DNA of 64,000 nucleotides. It comes from Chamaecrista fasciculata. Taxonomy: Eukaryota; Streptophyta; Magnoliopsida; Fabales; Fabaceae. Positions 33,015 through 45,023 of this stretch are shown in pieces (the first letter of the stretch is position 1; each line of letters starts with the position of its first letter). A program made the translations under genes and the position numbers. Under the pieces are notes generated by a model that worked only from the letters and a program-made list of their open reading frames with translations, did no database searches and was not told where the DNA came from. The stretch is taken from NCBI GenBank assembly GCA_003254925.1, contig QANZ01049480.1:62001-126000 (forward strand), in the 5' to 3' direction.

Positions 33015-36000
33015 ATGGAATCAACGAGTAGTAACCAAGAAAGAGAATTGACATGCGACGATGAATCATCACCAAGAGGCGTATTAGATCGGAGCACCAC
33101 CGGGAGCAGCGGTTGCAGCTCGAGTTCGCCGCGAGGGGCGGCGGGATTGCCGCCGGCGGGGGCGGCGTGGAAGGGAATGATGGATGCATTTAGGATAAAT
33201 TCAGTTCGGAGACTGACAGCGATTCCTCTGATAACATCGAATTACATGATGATATCGAAGAGGAGTTTGAGGAAACTTGCCAGGATTCGAAGTGCAGAAG
33301 ATACCATTGATCTTTCCGCTTTTCCGACCAAACCCTCGTGGAAAAATTTCCGATACTCCGAGCTCGCCGCCGCCACCGACGATTTTAGTCCCGGTATGAA
33401 CTGTTTCATCTTACATTATTACATTTTCTTGCCAATCCATATACTAGACTTCTTTTCTGTATTTGGCCTATAAATTTCTCATCACTCTTGCTCACTTCTA
33501 ATTTCATACTTTATCTTTCTTTCTTATAATTTTCGTCTCATATAATTTTTGCTCTCATGTCTTTTAGTGTGCAAAATTAGTTTCATAAAAGGATCAACCA
33601 TTAGTTGGTTCTTTTCTACACACATATAGGACCAATTTTAAATCTGGCCCAAAAATATAGGACTGATTTTACAATTAACCAACGATATGAGACCAAATCT
33701 GCAACAAAAAAGTTATATAAGATTAAATTGGGACCTGATTCAAAAATATGAGACCAAAAGTACAATAAAAAAAGATATAAGACTAAATTTAGAACTAAGC
33801 AAAAGACATTGACCAAATTTGTACTTTAGCCTTTGTTTTTTTTTTCAAACTTTTTGCTAAAGTGCAAAAAAAAAAACATAAGTGACAAATTCTTAAATTT
33901 TCAACTTTGCGTAAAAATTTTTTTATTAAATATTTTATCTAAAAAGAGTAAAATTCTTTTATAATATTATGATTATTATTACATTTTAGGTTATTATAAT
34001 TTAAAAATTATCTATGGTCATAATTATTAGTAGTTAAAGGATAAAGTATATTTTAATTAAAAGTTCATAAGATCTTTTGTTATTTATCAAAAGGAATATT
34101 TTGTATTTTTCCTTTTTTTAAGAATTATAGTTGCATAAATACTTTTTTTTTGTAGTTTATATCTATATATACATGATAAGTACTTTTTGCCTTATGAATC
34201 ATGTTCAAGAAAATATAGTATTTTTTTGTATGAATAGTCATAAGAAAATTAATAAAATTTATAATTAAAAAGATCTATATAAAAAAATGAAAAAAATATT
34301 TGAATATTTTTAATATATAGTAATTTAAATTATATTATATATATTCCTTTAAATTAAGCAAGATAAGACAAGATAAGATATATTGATAGTAGAGTACAGT
34401 GGAGTATGAACTTGAAATTCAAACGCAGTGATTGTAAGACTTTTTCATAAAAGAAAATGACAAAACAAAAACAGATTTATGCACTGTGTTTTCACTTTTC
34501 AGTGTATATGATGATTATCATCAAGGGAAAAAAACAATTTACAGAGAATTCAATTTAACAATGAGATTATCTTTGAAAAGTTAAAAAGATGAAAGAGATA
34601 TGATGGAGGATCAGTAAGTGGTGTGGTCAAAGTCAAATGCTACATGAGTTAGGAAGTGGCGCCAAAAATTGTTGACGAAAACATAAGGTCCTGTTTGGGT
34701 CTTTGATTTGTGGATAAAGACACAAAACTGACTATAGGTCCCACACCTTAATAGGATGTGGGACCTATTTATTTATTCTCCTTCGGTTATTTATTTACTA
34801 TCTTGACTCATCCATCTACAGTTCTACATTTGGTTATAATTTACAAAATATTTTTATTTATTTATTCTCATTCGAATATTTAAATAAATTCAAATATAAA
34901 ATTTTGATTGCCAAAGTTAGATTTATCATTATAGTGATAGTTAGGGTTTCTGCCAAGAATTTATTTAAATTCAACTCAACCCATTTTGCTTCTTTAGGTT
35001 GCCAAGAATCCTTATAGTGATGGTTAGGGTTTCTACCAAGTGGGTTGAGTTGGGTTGATCACAGATTAGTTAGGGCCTATTTGGGAGCAAAAAGTTCAAT
35101 CCAATCTCAATCCAATCTCAATTTATGAGATGAGATGAGATGATGTTGAAATTAGGATGAGATGAGATTATGTAGTGGTGTTTGGATGGTTTGAGAGAAA
35201 ATGATGTATAATAGGGTGTGAAATTATATAAAAGNTTGCCAAACAGGCCCTAAGATTGAAATTTTTTTTAGATGAGCTAGTTTGAATTAGATTTTATAAA
35301 AAATACAATTTTTTTTCGTTACAAAATTTATAATGAGTTAATAAGTTCAACAAATCAAAAGAAAGAAAAAGAAAACGTGAGGCAAACATAAGGTGTATAG
35401 TTGCATATGTGCAAGTGCAACCAACAAGTTAGCAACCATTGGTATGTGGTTTGGATGACCAAAAAAATATGTGCAGACTAACTTATTGGGTTGGGTTGAG
35501 CAGCGCATTGGGTTGGGTTAGATTTGACACGTTAATTAACTGGTTAATACGAACTACTAAACACCTTTATTAATTGTTAAGTAAATTTGTATTTTATAAG
35601 GTGGAGGTGGAGGGAAAAGCTAAATTAACAATTAAAAATGAATAATAGCTTGATGTATGATGTTTATAATTTTCATTTTATAAGAATTTTTAATATCATA
35701 GGGGATTCTGCTTTATTAGGAAAATACCAACTAAAAAAATGAAATGTCTAATATGGTTATATTTTGATGTTTTAGTACAATTATTAAAGAAATATGTTTT
35801 TTTTATACTTCAAAATATAAATATAAATTTTGAGTGTCCTTCAAATTGTCACCTGGGATAATTTGTGTGTGAAGTTTATGGCCTTTTGAGGCAAGTGACA
35901 GAAGTGGCAGAATAATTGAAACTTGCTTCTCTCTTTGGCTATTGACTTCTTAAAGTGGCTTCATTTCCTTATGCTTAAGTTAGGGTCCATATGCCTAATT

Positions 36001-38898
36001 CCGGGAATAGTTGCTTTCTTAATTAATGATGCCAAAGAATCATAGCCATCTGCATATATCTAAATCAAATATTAAAAAAATATATATACAATATGTTTTT
36101 GAAGCACTTTAATATTTTTAATTAACTTCTAGTAAAACATTGACACACTGACATATCACATATATTAAACATGTTTAACGGTTGAAATTACTCTAACTAA
36201 GAGTTGTTTGTGGTTTAATTACCAGGGAACATGATTGGGAAAGGTGGGCATGCTGAAGTATACAAAGGAAAGCTACCAGATGGTACAGTTGTAGCAGTAA
36301 AGAAGCTTGTGAATGAAGAGAAAGATGATGCAGACAATACTGGTGATTTCTTGACAGAGCTTGGAATTATAGCTCACATTAATCACCCAAATGCATGCCA
36401 TTTGATTGGCTTTGGGATTGATAAGGGCCTCTTCTTTGTACTCCACTATGCCCCTTATGGCAGCCTATCCACTCTGCTCTTTGGTACTTCACTCAATTCA
36501 CTTTTCTCTCTTCTAAATTCAAATATACTCTTGTACCTCAAGATGTAGTTAGTGTACTGTACTTTTTTGCACAGAAAAACTAATTCTTTCTATGCATAAA
36601 AAGTATGTTCTACATTGCACTACATCTTCAAGTAGTGCAGGGGATCAGATTTCTCTCATCTGAATTTAGATCCCAGGGTGTAAATGGATTGTAATTTAAG
36701 ATTTTTTGTTCAGAAAACTACTCTCTTCTAAGTTTAGATCCTCTGGAGCACTTTAGGATGCAGTGTAATGTAATTTCATATTTTTCCATGCATAAAAACT
36801 AAAAAGTATGTTATACACTGCATTACATCTTAAAGTACTGCAAGGGATGCTAATTCATCTTTTCTCATAATTACTTCATTCATTCCCTTCACTATTTAAT
36901 CATAATCAAAATCAAAATGAAACCTTTCAGAATCAGACAAGTTGGAGTGGAAGATAAGGTTCAAGATAGCCGTTGGGGTGGCAGAGGGATTGCAGTATTT
37001 GCATCATGAGTGCCCAAGGAGAATCATTCACAGAGACATCAAGGCATCTAACATATTGCTCAATGACAACTACGAGGCAGAGGTACTTACTTAATTTTGG
37101 GTTGATTAAGCTTTCTTAATCATAGATAGTCATAGATATTGAAATTATTCATGTGTTGAGATTATGATCATTAATGAAGGTAAATTTAATCAAGTGCAGG
37201 TTTCAGATTTTGGATTGGCCAAGTGGCTCCCAGAAAAGTGGGACCACCATGTGGTGTTCCCTATAGAGGGCACATTTGGGTTAGTATTAAATATTTAATC
37301 CAAGAAGCCTCATATATATATATGAATTAATTTCTCTAAATTATAATGTAATGGTTTTGGATGAATGAGTCCTGTAGGTATCTGGCACCAGAGTACTTTA
37401 TGCATGGAATTGTAGATGAGAAAACCGATGTATTTGCATTTGGGGTTTTGTTACTTGAAATCATCACTGGTCGTCGTGCTGTTGATTCCGATAGTAGACA
37501 AAGTCTTGTCATCTGGGTAAGAGTTCTTATAACACATAATCCCCCTTTTTTAATGAAATTTCTTATTTATTCAATTTGAGTGGTTTTATATTGGGATAAT
37601 TTGTTTTTGGATAAAGGGTTATTTTGGTCCTAAATATATGTTTTAATGTTCATTTTGGTTCATTATATTTTGAAATATTCAAATGTGATGAGTTTAGAGG
37701 TAGTATTGTTTCTCCATTTAGTTGATGCCGTCAGTAAATTTCGAATCAACATAATAATGTCTTGGTTTGGTTTGGTTTGGATTGATTTGGGTCGGTGATA
37801 TATTTCAGGCAAAGCCACTTCTAGACTCAAACAATGTGAAGGAATTAGCAGACCCAAGATTAGGAGAAGATTATGATACCATAGAAATGAAGTGTGCCAT
37901 GGAGACAGCTTCCCTCTGTGTTCACCACACACCCACCAAGCGCCCATACATGACTCGGGTACGTACCTAAACACTAATATAAGTTTTGCAGAGAGTTGAA
38001 TTCCTTAAATATAATAATTTGAGTTTGAACCACTTTGTTGCTGGAAACAAACTCACTTCAATGATATCTACATTTCAAAAGAAAAATTCTTCAACTATCG
38101 ATTGTCTGATTCTTTAAAAAAAAAAAAAAAGACAAAAGTACTTTTGGTACCTCTAAAGTATGTAGTAATTTTCAGTTGTACCCTAAAAGTTTTTTTTGTT
38201 CAATTGTACCCCGAAAATATGAGGTCAATTTCAGTTATACCCCCAAAATTTTTTTGAGTCAATTATACCCTCAATCTTTTCTTTTTTGTATCAATTGTAC
38301 TCCCAATCTTTTTTTGTGTCAATTGTACTCTAAATTAAGAGATATTTGGGGGTACAATTGACTAAAAGATTTTGGGGGGTATAATATAACTGAAACTGAC
38401 CTCATACTTTAGGGATATAATTGATCCAAAAAATATTTTAGGGGTACAACTGAAAATGACTGCATACTTTGGGGGTACCAATAGTACTTTTCCCTAAAAA
38501 AAAATCTAAATCATTGTCTCATACAGTCATACCTTATAACATGTAATATATATATGTAGAATAATGTGCAATAAATTAAATACTTAAAAATTCATTTTTG
38601 GCCCTCATATGTGTTTTAATAAGTGAGTTGATAAAAAGAGAAAAAAATATCTTTAATTATAAATTGGAGATAAACCCCATAGATTAAGGACCAAAATGAG
38701 TATTTGACCTAAATTAAATAATGCATATATTTATATATACAGGTAGTGCATATGCTGAAGGGAGAAGAGGGACCTGTAGAAAGGCAAAAATCAATAGCCC
38801 CAAGATCTCTAATGTTGGATGCCTGTGACTTAGAAGATTACACATGCTCCAGTTATTTGAACGATATCAATCGTCATAAGCAATTAATAATGGAGTAA
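33015..38898 (+). CDS. Receptor-like cytoplasmic Ser/Thr kinase, class VI (RBK1/RBK2-like), 437 aa
   Basis: Exons are 33015-33393, 36226-36483, 36931-37082, 37200-37279, 37378-37516, 37809-37958 and 38743-38898; 1314 coding bases join in frame to TAA. Residues 1-110 are Ser/Gly-rich (SSPRGVL near the start, as in RBK proteins), with no signal peptide or transmembrane segment. The kinase domain has [12 protein letters not shown] (130-141), the ATP-binding Lys152 in [13 protein letters not shown] with catalytic Asp248, DFG (266-268) and APE (293-295), all intact. The C-terminus with YLNDINRH is typical of this class. RBK kinases bind and act with ROP GTPases in Arabidopsis; whether this paralogue does so is inferred. 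Intron 1 is 2.8 kb. MITEs or fragments lie in introns 1 and 6. Confidence 0.92.
33540..33832. repeat. Diverged MITE fragment in kinase intron 1
   Basis: Phrases such as GAGACCAAAAGTACAATAAA and GACCAAATTTGTACTTTAGC resemble the arms of the MITE at 17718-18153. The left arm is poorly preserved and no duplication was found. Confidence 0.4.
35071..35252. mobile_element. Small hAT-like MITE in kinase intron 1
   Basis: It begins TAGGGCCTATTTGGG and ends CCAAACAGGCCCTA, inverted ends typical of small hAT-type MITEs. The flanking AGATT occurs on both sides, but a full 8-bp duplication is not exact. The interior repeats GATGAGATGAGAT. One N at 35235. Confidence 0.6.
38131..38494. mobile_element. MITE with GTACC-iterated inverted ends in kinase intron 6
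   Basis: The left end GACAAAAGTACTTTTGGTACC is mirrored on the right by GGTACCAATAGTACTTTTCCC. Both arms repeat CAATTGTACCCC/GGGGTACAATTG units. The flanks are A-runs, so the duplication is ambiguous. It lies between exons 6 and 7 and does not touch the splice sites. Confidence 0.65.
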
Positions 38899-39449
38899 CG
38901 TATATATATATATACACCCATGCTACTATGGTAGCTTCTTGTTTTGGTGCTATGAATTAATTTGCTCTTGTTATGTCGCATTTTAATTAGGGGTTGAAGC
39001 TATAGAATGTTGAGCTACATATATTTTTTTTTCTCTTTTTACTTTTGCGAGTATATTAAGCCAATGTCACATGTATGTGTCTATTTCCAGGCTTGCAAAA
39101 GGTCATTTTGTGAACTTGTAAGAAGTATAGAGATGACTGGCATTGAGGCTGAGAATAGCAATTAATTTCTCAGGCCATAATGCAATGTACAAATCGTGCA
39201 TCTTAAGACTGTTTGTACCTTTTTTTCTTTTCTTTTGTTCTTACTCGTAAGTGCAATTTCGAGAATATATGGTGTTAAAATCAGATGTGGTTGTAGTGTT
39301 AATTATATATATGTGACTAATGATGGAGACGGCTGCACTATGATGAAAAGAAATTAAAGTAAGAAGTATTTGTAAGTAATAACTATTGAGAATGGAGTAA
39401 TTTGCTAATTCAATGGATTCTACTTTTTATTTTTTTTGTTCGAGGAGAA
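38899..39449. other. 3' flank of the kinase gene
   Basis: Probably the 3' untranslated region and terminator of the kinase, then intergenic DNA. No other feature was recognised. Confidence 0.4.
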
Positions 39450-39463
39450 GGGGGGGGGGGGGG
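39450..39463 (+). repeat. Poly-G run at the 3' side of the truncated LINE
   Basis: Fourteen consecutive G preceded by CGAGGAGAA. Compare 41796-41814. Confidence 0.8.
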
Positions 39464-41795
39464 TGTTTATTTTTTATATAGATAAAAAACGGTGAACGAA
39501 AGTACAAACAAGACATTTACGAGTCAGAATCCCGACAATCCCCAGCTCTATCGCCTAATAAGGGGGTTCCCTAATTGAGACTCGAAGACGCCACTGCTTC
39601 TAAAGGATTAAAAACAAAGGTGCAAGTGTCAGCAAAGTTAACAGAAGAACCCTGGACCTGATTAAAAACAACATCATAATAACTAACAGAAATAAAACAA
39701 ACTTAATTACCGTCGAGGGGTGGACCCTGGTACCTTTCCAGACAGCTTCATTCTTGTATTTCCAAATCGTATCAAGACCAACCAGAATGGTAATCCACGA
39801 GGACTCAAACCGCTCTCTGTTTCTTTTCCAACAACGAATCCAACCGTAAAGCCACCGCTATAAGTGCCCTCCCCGCACGTCACTCATAACTGAAAACGAT
39901 AGTCCAAATCAGACCGCTCTGGAGAAACTGCACCGCAAAAAAGTGTGCGAGATCGAGTTGTCTGTCTCACCAAAGAAGGGGAAGACAATATCACAGTGAA
40001 GGTGGTATCTATTCAGATTAACAAAGGTGGGAATACCATCATTATAGATCTTCCAAACGTTGAGAAGAACCCTTAACGACACCTTCGTCTTCTAGAAGTC
40101 TTTTCACGGAAAAGAATTAGCAGAATTATTACCATTACCTGGATGGACCACCTAGCTGAGCAGATCGAAGCCCACAACAACAGTGTACGACCCAGTGGCA
40201 ACAGGAGTCCAAACCCACGTATTCGGCGAATGACGAATCGGCCCATGAGTATTAAGAAGGGCTTGAGCAACCGCCCCAAAAAAAATCCTATTGAGAATCC
40301 TAACATCCCAGGAATATGAATCATGGTCGATCAAATCATTAACAAAGATTCTCGAGGGGGAACCAGCGATGTGACCCTCCCAGAATTTACTCCTGATATC
40401 GACCCTATCCCCCTGCCCATCCTCCATTTGAGATGATCCGTAATGATGGGGGCACAATCTTTAACCCCGCTCCAAACAATGGAAGGCAAAGAACACGGTT
40501 TGAAATCAAAATCCGAGTGGGGGCAATATACTTGTTACGAACCCAGTGAGTCACCATAGAATGTTGTCTCTCCAAAATCCTCCAAGTGTGCTTAGCGAGA
40601 AGGGCCTTATTGACTAGTCCAGTGTCTCTAAGGCCAAGTCCTCCCTTGTTCTTCTTCTTAAACAAAACCGCCCAGTTGAGAAGATGTATCCGCTTTTTTC
40701 CTTGTTGAAACCCCAGAAGAAGTTTGTCATAGTGCTATTTATGGCGTCAATCACTCTCCTCGGAGCCTTGAAACACGACAGCTTGTACACGGGATCTAAC
40801 TAAATAACAGCTTTAATAAGAGTGAGCCTACCCACTTGAGAGAGGAGTTTACTTTTCCATCCCGCCAACCTGTTATTGATCTTATGGAGAAGATCCTCAA
40901 AGTTTCGTTTGAGATCTTGCTTGTCATCAACAAAGAACCCCAAGTACTTACCTAGTTTAATTAAAGCATCCACCCCAAACAGATTTACTAACTCAACTTT
41001 CTTCATACTAGGGGTGTTCGGACTTAAGATGATATTAGACTTGTGAACATTGATATTTAGACCTGCTCATTATCAGCCCTGAAGAATAAGATCAGATCAT
41101 CAGCATACAAAAGGTGAGAGACCGCTAGACCTCTTCAAGCAAACCTAATACCTTGTCACACATTCTTCTCCTCAGCATCCGAGACCAGACAAGAGAGGAC
41201 ATTCATACAAATAATAAACAGATAAGGAGAAAGGGGGTCCCCTTGTTTAAGACCACGTCTGACCTGAATCTCCGACGAAACCTAACCATTGAGGAGGAGA
41301 TTAAACGAAGTCGAATAGACACAATTCATGATGCAATTGATGAAACTACTAGGAAAGCCCATGCGAACTAGAACAGCCTGTAAGAAGCCCCAATCAAGTT
41401 TGTCATAGGCTTTGGCCATATCAACCTTGAGAGCACCCCAAGTCGACCTGCCTTTCTTGGCCCTATGGATAACCGACATAAGTTCCAAGGCCATGAAAAT
41501 GTTATCAGAGATGAGCCTACCCTTAATGAAAGCATTACGGAAACGGAGAAATCAGTGAATCCATCAAACTCTGCATCCGATTGACCAGGACCTTGGAAAC
41601 AATTTTGTAAATCACATTACACAACCCAATAGGCTTGAAGTCTCTAAATGTCTCAGGATTATCCACCTTCGAGATAAGAGAGATGTAGGTGGAGTTGATG
41701 GCTGACAAATCACAACTTCCATTCAAAGAATCCTGAACCAGACTAATAATGTCATTTTGCATAAGGTTCTAATACCTGTGGAAACTTGGAGGAGA
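39464..41795 (-). mobile_element. L1-type LINE, 5'-truncated, decayed, flanked by poly-G runs
   Basis: The minus strand encodes broken pieces of the same ORF2 as 19000-23370: reverse transcriptase (LSAINSTYISLISKVDNPET, KAYDKLDWGFLQAVLVRMGF), EGFR-type linker regions and the terminal zf-RVT area (WEGHIAGSPSRIFVNDLIDH). The 5' end stops near the site equivalent to 21335 of the larger copy, so the endonuclease is absent. Many stops and shifts are present, including TAG at 41282-41284. A 14-G run (39450-39463) and a 19-G run (41796-41814, then N) sit exactly at its two ends. Confidence 0.82.
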
Positions 41796-41814
41796 GGGGG
41801 GGGGGGGGGGGGGG
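41796..41814 (+). repeat. Poly-G run at the 5' side of the truncated LINE
   Basis: Nineteen consecutive G preceded by GGAGGAGA and followed by an N at 41815, so the length is uncertain. Confidence 0.75.
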
Positions 41815-41815
41815 N

Positions 41816-44800
41816 AATAATTAAAAATCATAATATTTGATGAAAATTTTAAAAATTATAAAAGTTATTTATAATATATGTCATGTGTGTCATTATTTTA
41901 TATTTTTTGTCATGTTCAAGTCACAAAAAAATTGATTTTATATTTTGAAACTTATAAATATGTGTCGTATGGATGTCAGACACAGATACGTGTTTGACAC
42001 GGCGACACATCCTCAAAATAAAACGTCCATGCCTCGTAGTTATAGATATACACTACCACTTGATGATCTATTAATTTAATGAATTAATGAGTTTTTTTTT
42101 CTAGTTTTTATATACGAATGTGAGATTTATAATTTTTTATTAAAATACAATGAGAGAGCTTATAACATTTAACCAAGTTAAATGTTTCAAATCACAATAT
42201 TCAATCAAATAAATATGAATTGTAACTTGTAATTTTATAGAGATCTGGCAAGATACAATGACGTTTATAAAAGTTTTTACTGTTGAGATTTGAAGATCGT
42301 TTGTCCAAGTTTATATGATAAAACTTTAAAGTTGTGCATATATATAGATTAGAAGAGAATGATATTTGATTAAAATGTCTAAAATGATTAAATATAGTTT
42401 CTCTTATTGTTGTAATGTGAGACTTTATATCTAACATTTCTCTTAAGTCTTGACTTAGCCTAATTGTAATTTGTCTCAAGGTTTTGGAGTTGTATTGTTT
42501 TGTCTCAAGTGTATATATATATATATATTGCTTGTACTCAATTTTTAAATCTTATGGGCCATAGATTTTTATATTTTGGGATATTGGATCTTAGTTTTTG
42601 GACTGTGAGGCTATTGATGAGCCTTGATGTCATGTTGAGATTTAAAGATCTTGGTCCAAATTTATTTTGGGCTTGTATGTATGAGTATAGATGTGGAGAT
42701 TATAGTATTTAACCAAAATGTCTCTGACAATTTAATATAACATCCTCTCCTATTATATATTCTTTAACTTTCTCTCATCTCTCCATGTGAAACTTTATCT
42801 TCAATACTTCTCAAGTATTTTTTTTAAATTACAAACCTTTTTTCTATATAAATTTTATGTCAACTTTAAAAATAATTTCAACATGAAAGGAATTCATGAC
42901 CAACTTAAATAGACCCTTGAGTTTCAAATCAGTTAGAAATTATTTGAGTCTATGCCCAATCAGAGTACTAACTGGATTGGACCCAATAAGCCCACAGTGC
43001 TGACCAATGAGAGTAGGTATTATGGGGCTAGCGAGTAAATTAATGTCTATTATAAAAATAATAGAATATTAAATAATATGAAGTTTTGAACAATTAAAAT
43101 AAATGCTAATATCTTTACATTCAAAAATAAAATAAAACATCTGAACCCAAAAAAATTAAATTAAAATATAACATGATTAATATAATAATATAAAATTTTA
43201 ATCATAAGACTACATACATTAAAAACGAATTAAGGTATAACAATTAAGTAAACCCCTAAACTATTTTTTTCCAGGAAGGATAGTTAGTAACCGAAAAAAG
43301 AAAGATCATTAGAATCTGTCTTGTGCACTATATTTTAAATATATATATATATATATATATTTAACATACATTCCAAAATTTTATTTAGGATTTTGCTATA
43401 AAAAATCCTATAGCTTAATTTATGGGATCTTGTCTCTACTTTTGGCATATTTTTGAAAACAATTGATGAAAATTTGAAAAATAAACAAAGAAAAAAAGAA
43501 GAAAGCAGAGAGAGTGAAACAAAAACACTATAGCTTAAATTATGGAGATTTTTAAAACAAAACCTTTTTATTTATAAGTGTATGATATCCGAGGAAAATT
43601 CACGAAAGACTGTTACAGACTTAGTCATGCATCACATGTGTGATGTTTATGTGATTGATGACCAGCCAGCTAAATGAAGATGTTCTGGCAAAAAAAAAAA
43701 AGCTAAATGAAGATGTATGAGAGGTTTGTACACAGATTATTTTTTTCATTTTCGAAATTACTTTTAGGGGATAAGATTCTCATGATTATAAAAATATTTA
43801 TTTGGGTGAATTAAAATAATCCTAGGATTATTTTGCAATATTTTCATGAATGTTACAAATATTGTGTTTGGTTCAACTTTGATATTTTTGAAAATGTTTA
43901 ATATTTTTTCAAATATGCCTTTGCTTTTTTATTCTCAACTAATAGTTTATCAAATGTAGAAATTCTTCAAAACAATTCATGAGAAAAATATTATATCATA
44001 AAAAAATAATTATAACATAATTAAAATTTTTAAATAACATTAATAGATTCATGAGAAAGATATTATTTCATAACACAATGTCCATAATTCTCAACGTAAT
44101 AAAATTGTCTAAAAAAGCCTCACTCAAAACATAACTGAAATAATTTTTAAAATAACACAAAAATAGAAACTCATACTAAACTTAGTGGTAAAGATGAGAA
44201 GTGTCAAAGATTTGTTGAGAAAGAATTAATTAAGGGTAATAAGGTCATTTTGGATGGGCAAAAATAATTCCATGTCATGAAATTAGACTAATCTCACCCC
44301 CTAAGGTGGGGTTAAATTTGAGCCATTTTATGGAATTAAGGCATTCGTGGAAATAAAATATTCCCGAAATTAATTTTATAATCCGCGTACCAAATGCGGA
44401 ATTACTTTAGTCCGAAGTTTATAATTCCGAGATTATTCTTTCAATTGGTGTACCAAACACCTCCTATGTGTAATATAACAACACACATATATATTACAGG
44501 CTAAAATGAGGTATCTTACATTTTTTTTTTAAATAAGATTCTCCAACATATATCATAATTATGAGAAAATATTAAAGCCACATTTTTTACATGATAATTC
44601 CATAGAACAGACAAAATATAATCCTTATTGGAAGAACTGTATAAAGGAAACTAATCTAAATCTAAAATCTAAAATCTAAATCTAAAATTTTCCATATAGT
44701 AATGCTCTATTGAAATTAGTAATCATAGAAAGGAGATCATGTTACAGCTGCAAGTTAAGCATCATCTTAAAGCTCAACATTTGGCATACTTGAAGAAGTT

Positions 44801-45023
44801 ACTTACATATAATATATATAATCCAGCTTCCTACTGTAACTAGAACTCCTACCACAAAAACAAAAAACCTCCTAACCTTTTCTTACTTGCCAGTTACATA
44901 AATTAGAGATCAAGGGTCAGAACTCAGAACTCTAGAGACTACTATAGCTTTTGCTTTGTTATCATCAAAAACAGGAAACTAATTAGCAGTACATAACTAA
45001 CTAACCACTTTAGAGTATCCAAG
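41816..45023. other. Intergenic, no gene seen
   Basis: A+T-rich DNA between the LINE and the AIL6-like gene. An AT microsatellite lies at about 43339-43362. About 44270-44465 has AATTCC/GGAATT-rich paired sequence resembling a decayed MITE, ending CCAAACACCTCC. The last few hundred bases are probably the 3' untranslated region of the AIL6-like gene. Short open frames show no recognisable product. Confidence 0.4.
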
